A program made the position numbers and the translations under genes. Below, one piece after another: positions 62,922-64,000 of a stretch of 64,000 nucleotides of DNA. Under the pieces are notes generated by a model, which had not been told where the DNA came from, searched no databases, and was given only the letters and a program-made list of their open reading frames with translations. Every line of letters starts with the position of its first letter. Position 1 is the first letter of the stretch. Origin of the DNA: Fictibacillus arsenicus (GTDB lineage Bacteria > Bacillota > Bacilli > Bacillales > Fictibacillaceae); contig NZ_MQMF01000002.1 in the NCBI RefSeq assembly GCF_001999465.1, positions 1,054,001 to 1,118,000 on the forward strand, written 5' to 3'.

Positions 62922-63911
62922 ATGAAAGTATTAATCATTGGCGGAACACGTTTTTTAGGCAGGCATTTGGCGGAATCTTTTTTAAGAAACAATCACGAGG
63001 TCACTTTGTTTCATAGAGGTAAAACCGCAGCACCTGGCTTATTGCAAGGAGTAGAAGAAATTATCGGTGACCGTGAGCAAGATCTTTCTCTTTTAGAAAA
63101 TAAAAGCTGGGATGCAGTAGTAGATACTTGCGGGTATTTTCCTAAACAAGTAAGGAAGTCTGCAGAAGCCCTCCAAAAAAATGTGTCTTCTTATCTTTTT
63201 GTGTCATCTGTATCTGTATATGAAGATCAATCTGTCCGTTATTTAACAGAAGAAGCTAAAACGGCTGTCCTTAAAGATCCGGACACAACAGAAATCGGCG
63301 AATTTTATGGTGCTTTGAAAGCGGCATGTGAAAAAGAAGTTCAAAAGGTGTTTGGTGAACAGGCATTGATCATTCGTCCCGGGTTAATTGTTGGTCCTCA
63401 TGACTATACTGATCGATTTACCTATTGGCCGCACAGGGGTGCGAAAGGTGGAGAAATTATTGTGCCCGAAATGAAAGATCCAACAATCCGATTTATAGAT
63501 GCAAGGGATTTAGCAGATTGGATTGTACGCATGGCAGAAAATAAGGAAAATGGTGTGTATCAAGCCGTAGGCAGAAGCTATAATTTTAATGACTTTGTAC
63601 AAAAGTGTGTTGCAAATCAAAACGACGCTGCCATTGTAGCTGTTCCAGAAGCTTTCCTTATAGAAGAAAATGTCGGAGAATGGGTAGAGATGCCGCTTTG
63701 GATTGCAAGTGAGGAATATCGAGGTCTTGATTATGCAGATGACTCGAAAGCCATAAATAAAGGACTCGTTTTCCGTTCAATAGAAGAAACCATTCAGGAT
63801 ACGGCTTCATGGTCACAATCAAGAGATTTAGAATCGAATCAATGGAAAGCTGGTTTACACCCTGATAAAGAAGCAGCCTTACTGCAGAAGTGGAAACAAA
63901 AAGTTAAATAA
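62922..63911 (+). CDS. NAD-dependent epimerase/reductase-like SDR
   Basis: 329 residues, ATG at 62922 after GGCGGTG; a TTG one codon earlier is possible. Extended SDR fold: IIGGTRFLGRHLAE (nucleotide loop) at the N-terminus, VSSVSVYEDQ, and FYGALKAACEKE, with Tyr-x3-Lys at the catalytic position. It resembles sugar-nucleotide reductases and CSP41-like proteins; the substrate is not assignable. Last gene of the regulator-exporter cassette. Confidence 0.85.
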   Translation: MKVLIIGGTRFLGRHLAESFLRNNHEVTLFHRGKTAAPGLLQGVEEIIGDREQDLSLLENKSWDAVVDTCGYFPKQVRKSAEALQKNVSSYLFVSSVSVYEDQSVRYLTEEAKTAVLKDPDTTEIGEFYGALKAACEKEVQKVFGEQALIIRPGLIVGPHDYTDRFTYWPHRGAKGGEIIVPEMKDPTIRFIDARDLADWIVRMAENKENGVYQAVGRSYNFNDFVQKCVANQNDAAIVAVPEAFLIEENVGEWVEMPLWIASEEYRGLDYADDSKAINKGLVFRSIEETIQDTASWSQSRDLESNQWKAGLHPDKEAALLQKWKQKVK

Positions 63912-63916
63912 AAAAT

Positions 63917-63960
63917 AAGCTGGCACATGAGGATTACTTCCTAAATGAGCCGGCTTTTTT
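63917..63960 (+). terminator. Terminator of the cassette
   Basis: AAGCTGGCACAT/ATGAGCCGGCTT imperfect stem followed by a T-run, directly after the epimerase stop. No gene is evident in the last 40 bases. Confidence 0.82.
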
Positions 63961-64000
63961 TAAAAGAAGTAAAAAATACATGAATGCCCATGGCACTTGT

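Noticed and set aside
63979-64000. ATG at the right edge as a new gene start
   Set aside because: Only seven codons are visible and there is no convincing ribosome-binding site.

Overview
This window looks like a chromosome segment from a Gram-positive, spore-forming member of the Bacillaceae, possibly Bacillus- or Fictibacillus-like. The evidence is low-GC codon use, strong GGAGG ribosome-binding sites, sporulation genes (SpoIIP, YtvI-like, a GerAB-family protein, two Spo0E-like peptides), a hutP-regulated histidine operon, a WalR-type box, and c-di-AMP and c-di-GMP riboswitches. The genus is an inference from gene content. No transposase, prophage, CRISPR array, rRNA or tRNA was found, so this reads as ordinary chromosome with unusually rich intergenic DNA.

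Layout, left to right. 1-7 kb: a truncated PAS-domain sensor, HU, an SDR dehydrogenase, and a SNF2 helicase with its partner gene. 7-11 kb: a c-di-GMP riboswitch ahead of a Spo0E-like gene, a Na+/H+ antiporter, a second Spo0E-like gene, a 3D-domain wall protein behind a WalR-type box, and uppP. 11-21 kb: a MoxR-DUF58-membrane operon, an ATP-grasp ligase, an AlkA-like glycosylase, nitroreductase, azoreductase, a DJ-1-like protein and an MFS transporter. 21-31 kb: small unknowns, a PAP2 phosphatase, WrbA, and two metal-efflux loci (csoR-copA-copZ and a CzrA-like regulator with a CadA-type ATPase). 31-44 kb: a DUF418 protein, a GDSL lipase-ABC operon, a chemoreceptor, a TerC protein, a 67-residue peptide with 17 cysteines, YihY, YtvI, an acyltransferase and a subtilase. 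44-52 kb: hutP-H-U-I-G plus an XRE regulator. 52-64 kb: GerAB, ktrAB behind a c-di-AMP riboswitch, a second uppP, cardiolipin synthase, SpoIIP, MarR, and a regulator-MFS-epimerase cassette.

Regulation that can be read directly includes a CcpA cre-like site inside the hut promoter, and a HutP-type NAG-N4-NAG-N4-NAG site just before a terminator between hutP and hutH. It also includes a CsoR-type operator inside the csoR promoter, an ArsR-type operator upstream of the CadA locus, a 10-bp inverted repeat around the azoR promoter, and a palindrome at the expected start of the 61-64 kb cassette.

The two least-explained signals are both intergenic. (1) A dispersed element of about 130 bp (six copies, two of them about 210 bp, plus two 22-bp remnants) has GTTGATT/AATCAAC ends. 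Its central hairpin keeps pairing while its bases change between copies. (2) Seven degenerate tandem arrays use mostly unrelated words, but all have a 20-21 bp period. All lie about 30-250 bp upstream of a leftward start codon.
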